Under the pieces are notes generated by a model. The model worked only from the letters and a program-made list of their open reading frames with translations, was not told where the DNA came from and did not search any database. Positions 1 through 12,074 of a stretch of DNA of 64,000 nucleotides are shown here, one piece after another. Numbering within the stretch: position 1 is the stretch's first letter; the number at the start of each line of letters is the position of its first letter. This stretch comes from Reticulitermes speratus (taxonomy: Eukaryota > Arthropoda > Insecta > Blattodea > Rhinotermitidae), in the NCBI GenBank assembly GCA_021186555.1, contig JAJKFL010000005.1, positions 56,842,635-56,906,634 of the forward strand, written 5' to 3'. The position numbers and the translations under genes were made by a program.

Positions 1-106
1 TGCTTGACACAGATGCTTAAAACTTCAGCGCCCCAGGGTAATACTAAGCTATCAAAACGTGGCAAAGTTACGACATTTAAAGTATTGTTGGCTGCGAGGG
101 GTTCTG

Positions 107-1096
107 GTCGGCAGTGTCTGCGACACGTGCCGTCTGCTTGATGAATAAGGACTGTGCAGAGAAACACTGTCGTCGGCAGTGTCTGCGACACGTGCCGTCT
201 GCTTGATGAATAAGGACTGTGCAGAGAAACACTGTCGTCGGCAGTGTCTGCGACACGTGCCGTCTGCTTGATGAATAAGGACTGTGCAGAGAAACACTGT
301 CGTCGGCAGTGTCTGCGACACGTGCCGTCTGCTTGATGAATAAGGACTGTGCAGAGAAACACTGTCGTCGGCAGTGTCTGCGACACGTGCCGTCTGCTTG
401 ATGAATAAGGACTGTGCAGAGAAACACTGTCGTCGGCAGTGTCTGCGACACGTGCCGTCTGCTTGATGAATAAGGACTGTGCAGAGAAACACTGTCGTCG
501 GCAGTGTCTGCGACACGTGCCGTCTGCTTGATGAATAAGGACTGTGCAGAGAAACACTGTCGTCGGCAGTGTCTGCGACACGTGCCGTCTGCTTGATGAA
601 TAAGGACTGTGCAGAGAAACACTGTCGTCGGCAGTGTCTGCGACACGTGCCGTCTGCTTGATGAATAAGGACTGTGCAGAGAAACACTGTCGTCGGCAGT
701 GTCTGCGACACGTGCCGTCTGCTTGATGAATAAGGACTGTGCAGAGAAACACTGTCGTCGGCAGTGTCTGCGACACGTGCCGTCTGCTTGATGAATAAGG
801 ACTGTGCAGAGAAACACTGTCGTCGGCAGTGTCTGCGACACGTGCCGTCTGCTTGATGAATAAGGACTGTGCAGAGAAACACTGTCGTCGGCAGTGTCTG
901 CGACACGTGCCGTCTGCTTGATGAATAAGGACTGTGCAGAGAAACACTGTCGTCGGCAGTGTCTGCGACACGTGCCGTCTGCTTGATGAATAAGGACTGT
1001 GCAGAGAAACACTGTCGTCGGCAGTGTCTGCGACACGTGCCGTCTGCTTGATGAATAAGGACTGTGCAGAGAAACACTGTCGTCGGCAGTGTCTGA
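107..1096. repeat. 65-bp minisatellite, about 15 copies
   Basis: A 65-bp unit (contains GCGACACGTGCCGTCTGCTT) repeats head to tail about 15 times, and the copies I compared are essentially identical. Because 65 is not a multiple of 3, all reading frames cycle through the unit and long open frames of over 300 codons appear on both strands by construction; I do not regard them as genes. The near-perfect identity points to recent amplification or homogenisation, or to assembly collapse or expansion. Confidence 0.97.
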
Positions 1097-2010
1097 GAGT
1101 GTGCTATACGAACTGTCAGAGAATAAATCTATTTCACTCGTTTTCGGACTCTAAACCTGTAACTGCAACTGAAGTTGTCTGGCACACTGGAGAGCAGCAA
1201 ATGTGCAGACTTGATCGGAAGTTTTTGACGTTCTTAAAGAGTTTCAATTGTCAGGCGCGTTCGCGTGCGGAAGGCAACTATCAGCTTCGTTATATCCGTC
1301 CGTCCGCAGGTACACAGCGACTTGCACAGGTCCGATTTCATATTTCGGCAAATTACTGGAATGTATTGCGACCTTCGGATAGTGGTCAAACGTTGCCAAA
1401 ACTTACAGACTCTTTACATGGAGACCTACATAAGTGTGATCTGGCAATGATCTGGCAATGATGTGGCAATGATCTGGCAATGATCGCTCTGCATGATTGA
1501 GACAGTGTACGAACTGACACGCCAGCACAATGCCCCACTGCTTGTTCCTATCCTGAGCCAGAAACATCTATTCCACGCCTTCCCATACTCTTTCTTTTAA
1601 AATCGATCTTCCTTGACTTGATTACCCGAATAACATTTCGCAAGTACAAATCACGACGTCGCGGTGCCACAATCAAATTAACAGCACACTGAAATGTGGT
1701 GTTGCGACGAACAGCTGTGCTGTGAAAGCTTGCAATGGCACTTACCTTGCACTTTACACACAGCAGCGCAACTTTCAATTTCGCTTTCATTCACATCTCT
1801 AGCGCCATTCGTTTGTACAAAATGGAGAATTTGTTTAAACGTGGCTTCACTTTACCGACACTGTAGGCCTGTCTTTGAAGTTTAAATAGTTTCAAATTTG
1901 TTGTAACATATTTCAATTAAAGTTTGCGTCCTTTCGCCATTTATAAGGCAATAGAAAGCTTTACCAGGATGAAGTACAAATTTATTTCCTTAATTCTCTT
2001 ACAAGTGAAA
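1097..2010. other. No gene seen; decayed repeat fragments
   Basis: No supportable gene. At 1255-1400 there is a piece of an interspersed repeat (starts near GGCGCGTTCGC, followed by an ATCCGTCCGTCCG motif) that recurs at 25205-25330, 60872-61020 and 61466-61530. At about 1545-1620 a short antisense stretch resembles the LINE family seen at 4314. Four short imperfect copies of GATCTGGCAAT lie at 1438-1485. Confidence 0.5.
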
Positions 2011-2014
2011 GTGT

Positions 2015-2270
2015 AGGCCACGATGGCTCAGTCAGTAATGTGGCTATGGATTCGACGACTGGCATTACAAATACACGAATCTTATTTCATGAGTCTCGTT
2101 AAGCGCAAGACATTGTCCAGACGGGCTCTGGGACTCACCGAGCCTCCTATTCAAGGGTTAGCGGGGGGGTTCTTTCCCTGATGTAAGGCGGACGGGGCGT
2201 GAAGTTGATCACTCACCTCCATATAGTGCCGAAGCTAAGAATCAATGGAACTATACCGCTACTTCCCCTT
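2015..2270 (+). mobile_element. tRNA-derived SINE, degenerate
   Basis: The left part has an A-box-like stretch (GATGGCTCAGTCAGT). The body ends with a CACTCACCTCCATATAG... AATCAATGGAACT segment that recurs, slightly changed, at the end of the SINE at 46620-46860. I infer a tRNA-derived SINE transcribed by RNA polymerase III, now decayed. The B box is not well kept here. Confidence 0.5.
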
Positions 2271-4140
2271 ACGCTTTCATGGTGTGGACAGGGACAATTT
2301 TGTACTTTGTCAGATTGTCCAGACCAACTACCGGGCGCACCCAGCCGGCTTCTCAGTCGTACCTTAGAAGCACGCGATCTTAGCTAATGTCCTGCTTTCA
2401 AATCCCGACTACCTGGTTCTCTTCTTCAGTCGCTCCAGACAGTCTGTGACAATACCGCAAAGTGGGCCACGGCGAATTCCTTTTTTATTTCTTCCAGTCA
2501 GGTTTTTAATCTCACATTTCGACGCCATGTTACGCATAAGGCTAAAAAATCCGTCGTCAATCATTCTTAAGACTAATTTACGTATTCCATTTACAAGCAA
2601 ATATATTTGCAATCAATAAGTAACTCAGTTCTTAGCAAAAAGTACACTCCCTCCCTCCCTCACGTAGTACTTTCCAAATATGTATGTAATTTCTATGACT
2701 TCAGTAAGGAAAGTACGGTCGGTCATCCTTGCCATGATTTTTACGAAAATCACAAAAGTGCTTAACAGAATTACTTGTAGATCTGTTATGCCAAATTCCA
2801 CCCACATCGTAAAATAAATGTCTAAAGTACGGATACAACTTATTGTACGCCCTGAAGTGCGGCATGACTTCAGTGCCACTCGCCATCACACAATACAGTT
2901 TTGTGCACATCAAGTACAGCATTTGTCTCGCCTACGATTTTCGCGAAACACAACAGCGTCACGTGGAGATATTCAGCATCGAATTTCACTCATATTGGCC
3001 TAGAAATATGGAAAATGTAGGTAGAAATTTATTTCCTACTTTAAGTAGCATATGACTGTCACCAAGCCCCCACGAAACTCACTCTGAGTCTAGAATTGTT
3101 TTCTAAAGAACTCCTGTACCGAATATCACGGAAATTAGACCAACACTGGTCTCTGATGCTAGGTCTCTCGGCAATTCATCCTTCTTTCACGTCGCAAGGA
3201 ACGTCCAAAAGTGTATTACTGCTATTCATGTACGGTACTGTACAGACAGTGTGCATTCAGTAACTTACGTGATTTTCCAAACGCAACAAGGGCCTTCAAG
3301 CGGTTCAACTCAGTAGCTTTATGTTGCAGTGTACTCACGTTCATGTCTCAGGTGCCTCTGTGATCTTCCGTGGACAGTGCCTGGTCGTCCTCCAGTGGTC
3401 TAGCCATCAAGGTCTACATTACCCCCTCGTTATGTACATATCTTGCAGACCCCCTCTCACTCCTGCCCCCCTCCATGTGTAAGTGATCGTGAATGTTGCC
3501 GGCAACCTTAAGAATTTAAATTAATTATACGATGACGTTACAAACCGGAAAGTGCTATCGTCTGTAGGAAATGTGACGTCCTTGGGCGGACTCATAGCAT
3601 GAAGATTCAAAGAAAGTTGTTTCTAACTTCGATTTTAAAATTGTGATTTTGCACTTTGATTTTTGTTCCATTACTCAGTTGGTTGAGAGCCATTAATTCA
3701 TTAATTCATTTGGTATAAAGTCCATCAGTAGTTTCGGCGCCGTATTGTTGGAAGCTAAGTAAAGTTGTTGATTGTGCATAGCAGTACATACATAAGTGGT
3801 CTAAAGTTGGCCAGCTGAAGTGCTTCTTCCTGCGATCAGCGCCACTTTCACGTAGCTGAAGATACTGCAGAGATGACAATGGCGTAGCGGTGCTGAAGTT
3901 GGACTGCAAGTGACGTAACGCAGACATTACCAAGATGCTCTTTGCTTTCAAAATGCCATACGGTTTTACAGTACACGCTTAAATGTATTTTCATTTATGC
4001 CTGTAAGATAAGTGCGGCCTTCTCCGTGCCGATTTTGACGAAAGTCACAAGTTATCAACAGCATTATGTGCAAATCTCTTATGCTGAAGTTAATAGTCAC
4101 GATATTCCTGAAGCCGAACGTTCGTGACAGCGTTCACAAG
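2271..4140. other. Intergenic, no recognisable gene
   Basis: Only short unrecognised open frames occur. The segment 2740-2900 (TTTTTACGAAAATCACAAAAG...) has a weak relative at 4035-4110 (GATTTTGACGAAAGTCACAAG...), so it is probably an old interspersed repeat. Otherwise I see nothing I can name. Confidence 0.4.
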
Positions 4141-4313
4141 AGCCCGACAATTGTCCCGTCCTGAGCCAGATCCATTCAGTCCTGGTCCTACCATCCAGTT
4201 ACTGTAATATCATCCTCTCATGTGCGCCTACGTTTGCAAGTGGTTTCTGTCATCCAGGTGTCCCCACAACAACCCCGTCTACATTTGTCTTCTTCCGGTA
4301 CGTACCATATGCC

Positions 4314-4634
4314 GTGCCGTGGTTCGATCACCTTAAGTTATGTTTGATGAGGCGTACAAATCATGAAACAATGAGCTGGGCGGGGCATGTGGCACGTATG
4401 GGGGACAGGAGTGGTGGATACAGGGTTCTGATGGGGAGACCTGATGGAAAGAAGCCACTTGGAAGACCTAGGCGTAGATTGGAGGATACTATTAAAATTG
4501 ATCTTCAAAAAGTTCAATGGAGGGACATGGACTGGATTGCTCTGGCTCAGGATAGGGACATGTGGCGGGCTCTTGTGAATGCGGTACTGAACCTTCGGGT
4601 TCCACAAAATGCGGGGAATTTCTCGACTAGCTGA
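4314..4634 (+). pseudogene. LINE (non-LTR) ORF2 C-terminal fragment
   Basis: The reading frame encodes a typical end of a non-LTR retrotransposon ORF2, downstream of the reverse transcriptase. It has an '[11 protein letters not shown]' block, '[20 protein letters not shown]', then '[18 protein letters not shown]' and the tail 'NLRVPQNAG'. About 106 codons survive without a stop; the RT and endonuclease domains are absent, so it is a 5'-truncated copy. A short antisense piece of a similar element lies just upstream (about 4140-4300). Its 3' end runs directly into the 47-bp array at 4673. The family assignment rests on the conserved tail, which I associate with cockroach and termite genomes. 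Confidence 0.85.
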
Positions 4635-4672
4635 CGACCTGTTAGCTTGTCAGGAAGGACTGTGCTACATGG

Positions 4673-5611
4673 AATTAGCTAGTTATCTAGTACAAATCAC
4701 GAAGCTTATCATCATTATAAATTAGCTAGTTATCTAGTACAAATCACGAAGCTTATCATCATTATAAATTAACTAGTTATCTAGTACAGATCACGAAGCT
4801 TATCATCATTATAAATTAGCTAGTTACCTAGTACAAATCACGAAGCTTATCATCATTATAAATTAACTAGTTATCTAGTACAAATCACGAAGCTTATCAT
4901 CATTATAAATTAACTAGTTATCTAGTACAAATCACGAAGCTTATCATCATAAATTAGCTAGTTATCTAGTACAAATCACGAAGCTTATCATCATTATAGA
5001 TTAGCTAGTTATCTAGTACAAATCACGAAGCGTATCATCATTATAAATTAGCTAGTTATCTAGTACAAATCACGAAGCTTATCATCATTATAAATTAGCT
5101 AGTTATCTAGTACAAATCACGAAGCTTATCATCATTATAAATTAACTAGTTATCTAGTACAAATCACGAAGCTTATCATCATTATAAATAAACTAGTTAT
5201 CTAGTACAAATCACGAAGCTTATCATCATTATAAATTAGCTAGTTATCTAGTACAAATCACGAAGCTTATCATCATTATAGATTAGCTAGTTATCTAGTA
5301 CAAATCACGAAGCTTATCATCATTATAAATTAGCTAGTTATCTAGTACAAATCACGAAGCTTATCATCATTATAAATTAGCTAGTTATCTAGTACAAATC
5401 ACGAAGCTTATCATCATTATAAATTAACTAGTTATCTAATACAAATCACGAAGCTTATCATCATTATAAATTTAACTAGTTATCTAGTACAAATCACGAA
5501 GCTTATCATCATTATAAATTAACTAGTTATCTAGTACAAATCACGAAGCTTATCATCATTATAAATTAGCTAGTTATCTAGTACAAATCACGAAGCTTAT
5601 CATCATTATAA
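4673..5611. repeat. 47-bp minisatellite at a LINE 3' end
   Basis: About 20 copies of a 47-bp unit containing CACGAAGCTTATCATCATTA, with few point changes (TTAGCTAG or TTAACTAG variants). The first copy starts about 40 bp after the LINE stop codon at 4634, so the unit is probably derived from the LINE 3' UTR. Confidence 0.95.
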
Positions 5612-5865
5612 AATTTTCTCCAGTATCTTGTTACTTCCCATGTGTTGGGCACAAATATTTTCATTAGCGACCTATTTTCTAACAACCTTAACATCTGTTC
5701 ATTGTTTAACGAACATAATACACTATATCGGTAACAAGCATATACTGACTGTCCGTGATTTGTCTTTACTCCGACAGGTTTCGGGTCCCTGGGAACCGTT
5801 ATCATTGACTGAAAATAACAGGAGTGGCGTACACAGTCAGTGATATCAGTATCATGCAAGGTGTG
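5612..5865. other. Intergenic, no gene seen
   Basis: A stretch of about 250 bp with a possible decayed hammerhead-like core on the minus strand near 5777-5805 (CCCGAAACCTGTCGG with an imperfect CTGATGA partner). Nothing codes convincingly. Confidence 0.3.
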
Positions 5866-6043
5866 TAACGCAGTGATGTGACGTGTCAAACTGCACATTA
5901 GTGTTGTTTAAGTGTACTGTACTGTGTTAATGCAGGACTGCACGTGTAACGCAGTGATGTGACGTGTCAAATTGCACATTAGTGTTGTTTAAGTGTACTG
6001 TACTGTGTTAATGCAGGACTGCACGTGTAACGCAGTGATGTGA
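5866..6043. repeat. ~80-bp direct repeat, 2.3 copies
   Basis: The block starting TGTAACGCAGTGATGTGACG is repeated after about 80 bp, with a third partial copy. The copies are nearly identical. Confidence 0.85.
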
Positions 6044-6114
6044 CGTTTTGATGATGATGACCAATTAAATCTTGTGAAGTTCGGTGGGGAGACAGATCAT
6101 AAGGATGACTATAT

Positions 6115-6370
6115 TTTTTTTTCTATGGCTCGACAGCCCTATATGGGCCTGGGCCTCCTAGTTTCGAGGTTTCACGGTTACACTTTAGACACACCACACT
6201 CGGTAGGACTCCTCTGGACGAGTGATCAGCCCGTCGCAGAGACCTCTACCTGACAACACACAACACTCACAAGAGACAGACATCCATGTCCCCAGTGGGA
6301 TTCGAACTCACAATCCCAGTAAGCGAGCGGCCGCAGACCCACGCCTTAGACCGCACGGCCACTGGGATCG
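6115..6370 (-). mobile_element. tRNA-derived SINE (antisense)
   Basis: Read on the minus strand, the head at about 6370-6290 looks like a tRNA gene: an A-box-like GTGGCCGTGCGGTC, then a B box GAGTTCGAATCCCACTGG. The body ends in a poly-A-like run (plus-strand T run at 6113-6121). The body contains the recurring GGAGGCCCAGGCCCATATAG motif. A full-length RNA polymerase III SINE of about 250 bp is the best reading. It is not counted as a real tRNA gene because the cloverleaf is imperfect and a long body follows. Confidence 0.7.
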
Positions 6371-6506
6371 GCAAGGACGTCTATATACTGCAGGTAAAAA
6401 GACGTTTGTAAGTCAGCACTTGCACGAGCCGTTGGCGTTATGTCAGACATATCTAACGTACACAGAATGTGCACCGCAGTAAAGCGTTCTTGACACAAAT
6501 ACAGGA

Positions 6507-9500
6507 AGAGACAGTGACATTACTATCGACATGTAGAACTAGAGACAGTGACATTACTATCGACATGTAGAACTAGAGACAGTGACATTACTATCGACAT
6601 GTAGAACTAGAGACAGTGACATTACTATCGACATGTAGAACTAGAGACAGTGACATTACTATCGACATGTAGAACTAAATACAGTGACATTACTATCGAC
6701 ATGTAGAACTAGAGACAGTGACATTACTATCGACATGTAGAACTAAATACAGTGACATTACTATCGACATGTAGAACTAGAAACAGTGATATTACTATCG
6801 ACATGTAGAACTAGAGACAGTGACATTACTATCGACATGTAGAACTAGAGACAGTGACATTACTATCGACATGTAGAACTAAATACAGTGACATTACTAT
6901 CGACATGTAGAACTAAATACAGTGACATTACTATCGACATGTAGAACTACATTCAGTGACATTACTATCGACATGTAGAACTAAATACAGTGACATTACT
7001 ATCGACATGTAGAAATAGAGACAGTGACATTACTATCGACATGTAGAACTAGAGACAGTGACATTACTATCGACATGTAGAACTGAATACAGTGACATTA
7101 CTATCGACATGTAGAACTAGAGACAGTGACATTACTATCGACATGTAGAACTAGATACAGTGACATTACTATCGACATGTAGAACTAGAGACAGTGACAT
7201 TACTATCGACATGTAGAACTAGATACAGTGACATTACTATCGACATGTAGAACTAGAGACAGTGACATTACTATCGACATGTAGAACTAAGTCCAGTGAC
7301 ATTACTATCGACATGTAGAACTAGAGACAGTGACATTACTATCTACATGTAGAACTAGATACAGTGACATTACTATCGACATGTAGAACTAAATACAGTG
7401 ACATTACTATCGACATGTAGAACTAGAGACAGTGACATTACTATCGACATGTAGAACTAAATACAGTGACATTACTATCGACATGTAGAACTAAATACAG
7501 TGACATTACTATCGACATGTAGAACTAAATACAGTGACATTACTATCGACATGTAGAACTAAATACAGTGACATTACTATCGACATGTAGAACTAAATAC
7601 AGTGACATTACTATCGGCATGTAGAACTAAATACAGTGACATTACTATCGACATGTAGAACTAAATACAGTGACATTACTATCGACATGTAGAACTAGAG
7701 ACAGTGACATTACTATCGACATGTAGAACTAAATACAGTGACATTACTATCGACATGTAGAACTAGAGACAGTGACATTACTATCGACATGTAGAACTAA
7801 ATACAGTGACATTACTATCGACATGTAGAACTAGAGACAGTGACATTACTATCGACATGTAGAACTAAATACAGTGACATTACTATCGACATGTAGAACT
7901 AAATACAGTGACATTACTATCGACATGTAGAACTAGAGACAGTGACATTACTTTCGACATGTAGAACTAGAGACAGTGACATTACTATCGACATGTAGAA
8001 CTAGATACAGTGACATTACTATCGACATGTAGAACTAGAGGCAGTAACATTACTATCGACATGTAGAACTAGATACAGTGACATTACCATCGACATGTAG
8101 AACTAGATACAGTGACATTACTATCGACATGTAGAACTAGATACAGTGACATTACTATCGACATGTAGAACTAAATACAGTGACATTACTATCGACATGT
8201 AGAAAATAGAGACAGTGACATTACTATCGACATGTAGAACTAGAGACAGTGACATTACTATCGACATGTAGAACTAAATACAGTGACATTACTATCGACA
8301 TGTAGAACTAGAGACAGTGACATTACTATCGACATGTAGAACTAGAGACAGTGACATTACTATCGACATGTAGAACTAGAGACAGTGACATTACTATCGA
8401 CATGTAGAACTAAATACAGTGACATTACTATCGACATGTAGAACTAGAGACAGTGACATTACTATCGACATGTAGAACTAAATACAGTGACATTACTATC
8501 GACATGTAGAACTAAATACAGTGACATTACTATCGACATGTAGAACTAAATACAGTGACATTACTATCGACATGTAGAACTAGAGACAGTGACATTACTA
8601 TCGACATGTAGAACTAGAGACAGTGACATTACTATCGACATGTAGAACTGGATACAGTGACATTACTATCGACATGTAGAACTAGAGGCAGTGACATTAC
8701 TATCGACATGTAGAACTAGATACAGTGACATTACCATCGACATGTAGAAATAGATACAGTGACATTACTATCGACATGTAGAACTAGATACAGTGACATT
8801 ACTATCGACATGTAGAACTAGATACAGTGTTATTACTATCGACATGTAGAACTAGAGACAGTAACATTACTATCGACATATAGAACTAGATACAGTGTTA
8901 TTACTATCGACATGTAGAACTAGAGACAGTAACATTACTATCGACATATAGAACTAGATACAGTGTTACTACTATCGACATGTAGAACTAGAGACAGTAA
9001 CATTACTATCGACATATAGAACTAGATACAGTGTTATTACTATCGACATGTAGAACTAGAGACAGTAACATTACTATCGACATATAGAACTAGATACAGT
9101 GTTATTACTATCGACATGTAGAACTAGAGACAGTAACATTACTATCGACATATAGAACTAGTAACAGTGACATTACTATCGACATGTAGAACTAGATACA
9201 GTGTTATTACTATCGACATGTAGAACTAGAGACAGTAACATTACTATCGACAATAGAACTAGATACAGTGTTATTACTATCGACATGTAGAACTAGATAC
9301 AGTAACATTACTATCGACATGTAGAACTAGATACAGTGACATTACTATCGACATGTAGAAACTAGATACAGTGTTATTACTATCGACATGTAGAACTAAA
9401 TACAGTGACATTACTATCGACATGTAGAAACTAGATACAGTGTTATTACTATCGACATGTAGAACTAGATACAGTGACATTACTATCGACATGTAGAACT

Positions 9501-11134
9501 AGATACAGTGACATTACTATCGACATGTAGAACTAGATACAGTGTTATTACTATCGACATGTAGAACTAGAGACAGTAACATTACTATCGACATGTAGAA
9601 CTAGATACAGTGACATTACTATCGACATGTAGAACTAGATACAGTGTTATTACTATCGACATGTAGAACTAGAGACAGTAACATTACTATCGACATGTAG
9701 AACTAGATACAGTGACATTACTATCGACATGTAGAACTAGATACAGTGTTATTACTATCGACATGTAGAACTAGAGACAGTAACATTACTATCGACATGT
9801 AGAACTAGATACAGTGTTATTACTATCGACATGTAGAACTAGAGACAGTAACATTACTATCGACATGTAGAACTAGATAGTGTTATTACTATCGACATGT
9901 AGAACTAGAGACAGTGTCATTATTATCGACATGTAGAACTAGATACAGTGTTATTACTATCGACATGTAGAACTAGAGACAGTAACATTACTATCGACAT
10001 GTAGAACTAGATACAGTGACATTACTATCGACATGTAGAACTAGAGACAGTAACATTACTATCGACATGTAGAACTAGATGCAGTGACATTACTATCGAC
10101 ATGTAGAACTAGATACAGTAACATTACTATCGACATGTAGAACTAGAGACAGTGACATTACTATCGACATGTAGAACTAGATACAGTGACATTACTATCG
10201 ACATGTAGAACTAGATACAATGACATTACTATCGACATGTAGAACTAGATACAGTGTTATTACTATCGACATGTAGAACTAGAGACAGTAACATTACTAT
10301 CGACATGTAGAACTAGATACAGTGTTATTACTATCGACATGTAGAACTAGAGACAGTAACATTACTATCGACATGTAGAACTAGATAGTGTTATTACTAT
10401 CGACATGTAGAACTAGAGACAGTGACATTATTATCGACATGTAGAACTAGATACAGTGTTATTACTATCGACATGTAGAACTAGAGACAGTAACATTACT
10501 ATCGACATGTAGAACTAGATACAGTGACATTACTATCGACATGTAGAACTAGAGACAGTAACATTACTATCGACATGTAGAACTAGATGCAGTGACATTA
10601 CTATCGACATGTAGAACTAGATACAGTAACATTACTATCGACATGTAGAACTAGAGACAGTGACATTACTATCGACATGTAGAACTAGAGACAGTAACAT
10701 TACTATCGACATGTAGAACTAGATACAGTGACATTACTATCGACATGTAGAACTAGATGCAGTAACATTACTATCGACATGTAGAACTAGATGCAGTGAC
10801 ATTACTATCGACATGTAGAACTAGATACAGTAACATTACTATCGACATGTAGAACTAGATACAGTGTTATTACTATCGACATGTAGAACTAGAGACAGTA
10901 ACATTACTATCGACTTGTAGAACTAGATGCAGTGACATTACTATCGACATGTAGAACTAGATACAGTAACATTACTATCGACATGTAGAACTAGATGCAG
11001 TGACATTACTATCGACATGTAGAACTAGAGACAGTGACATTACTATCGACATGTAGAACTAGAGACAGTGACATTACTATCGACATGTAGAACTAGAGAC
11101 AGTAACATTACTATCGACATGTAGAACTAGAGAC
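6507..11134. repeat. 34-bp minisatellite, ~136 copies (4.6 kb)
   Basis: The unit contains CAGTGACATTACTATCGACA and is 34 bp long. The left half (6507-8800) mixes AGAGACAG and AAATACAG variants. From about 8800 a second set of variants (GTGTTATT and GTAACATT) alternates, giving a 68-bp dimer pattern. A rare shortened monomer (GATAGTGTTATT) occurs at 9871 and again 508 bp later, together with neighbouring marker changes, which shows duplication of a ~15-monomer block. No protein is inferred. Confidence 0.97.
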
Positions 11135-11770
11135 ATGTGCGATACACGCTTTGATTTGTGCTTGAAACTTCGTATTCAAAACATTTGATATTATTAAATC
11201 TACACACGAAATATTTGTAGTATTCTGCGACCTTGTGATAACAATTGTTTTCCTATGTTTTTTAAAAAGCTGTTAAAATTGACATCTTTTGCTTCATAGC
11301 CTTATAATTATTTGCCTTTCATTTTATATTTTGCGATACTAAGTCAGATTTATGACATAATGAGGATCATTCAAGTGACTCACAATAATTTGCTATTGTA
11401 CACAAATATACATTTTATTCATATAATAGTATATAACAATAAAGAGTGACACATTTTACAGTGGATTGATTTCGATGTTTAATGTGTAATCACACTGGAT
11501 TGAATTGTGGGTAATTGAAAAGTAAATAAAGACATCAATCTTCGTGGAATAGGAAAATTGCCAGTTTCTTAATATACAGCGAGTCATTGAAAATATACGT
11601 GAAACACTGACGCTCAAACACTGACGCTCAAACACTGACGCTCAAACACGTGTCAGCCCACGTATTAGGACATTTCGCTCAGCTGCTCAGTGTGTTTATG
11701 TAACCCCGAAAGTCATTTGAATGTTAACAAGAGTAATTGATTGAATTCTAAAAGGTTTTGACGATGGTAC
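11135..11770. other. AT-rich intergenic DNA, no gene
   Basis: AT-rich sequence without a supportable gene. A small direct repeat, three copies of a 14-bp unit CACTGACGCTCAAA, lies at 11607-11648. Confidence 0.5.
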
Positions 11771-11772
11771 AC

Positions 11773-12037
11773 GACATTGTGAACCGCTTGTTTGTTGGAC
11801 TTTGTGTATCGTCTTTATTGTGAGTAAAATGTATAATATAACATGTATAATATAAGTATATGAATATATAAAATCTAAAGTTCACTACGTTTCGGAGGAT
11901 GGCTCTTCTTCCGTCTTCAGGCCTACTCAGGTGGGTCATGTTGATTCAGCTAGTATCAATCAACAGGACTGTTTATATTTTGTATTTTACTCACACTAAA
12001 GACGATACACAAAGTCCAACAAACAAGCGGTTCACAA
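11773..12037. mobile_element. Foldback element with hammerhead-like core
   Basis: Two inverted arms of about 52 bp (starting GTGAACCGCTTGTTTGTTGG at 11773 and its complement ending at 12037) enclose 160 bp. Inside, on the minus strand at 11920-11885, CTGAAGA, a partly paired stem and CCGAAACGTA are arranged like a hammerhead core, but stem I and stem II pair poorly. I read it as a decayed relative of the other foldback elements in this window. Confidence 0.6.
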
Positions 12038-12074
12038 GAGCAGTTGAACTTAACAACAACTGCATAAATGTTAT

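Noticed and set aside
52-1077. 341-codon minus-strand frame
   Set aside because: Produced by the 65-bp array cycling through the frames.
4673-5611. CRISPR array
   Set aside because: These and all other arrays are contiguous tandem repeats without unique spacers, and the genome is eukaryotic with no cas genes.
5777-5830. Hammerhead core on the minus strand near CCCGAAACCTGTCGG
   Set aside because: The CTGATGA half is too altered and stem I cannot be built.
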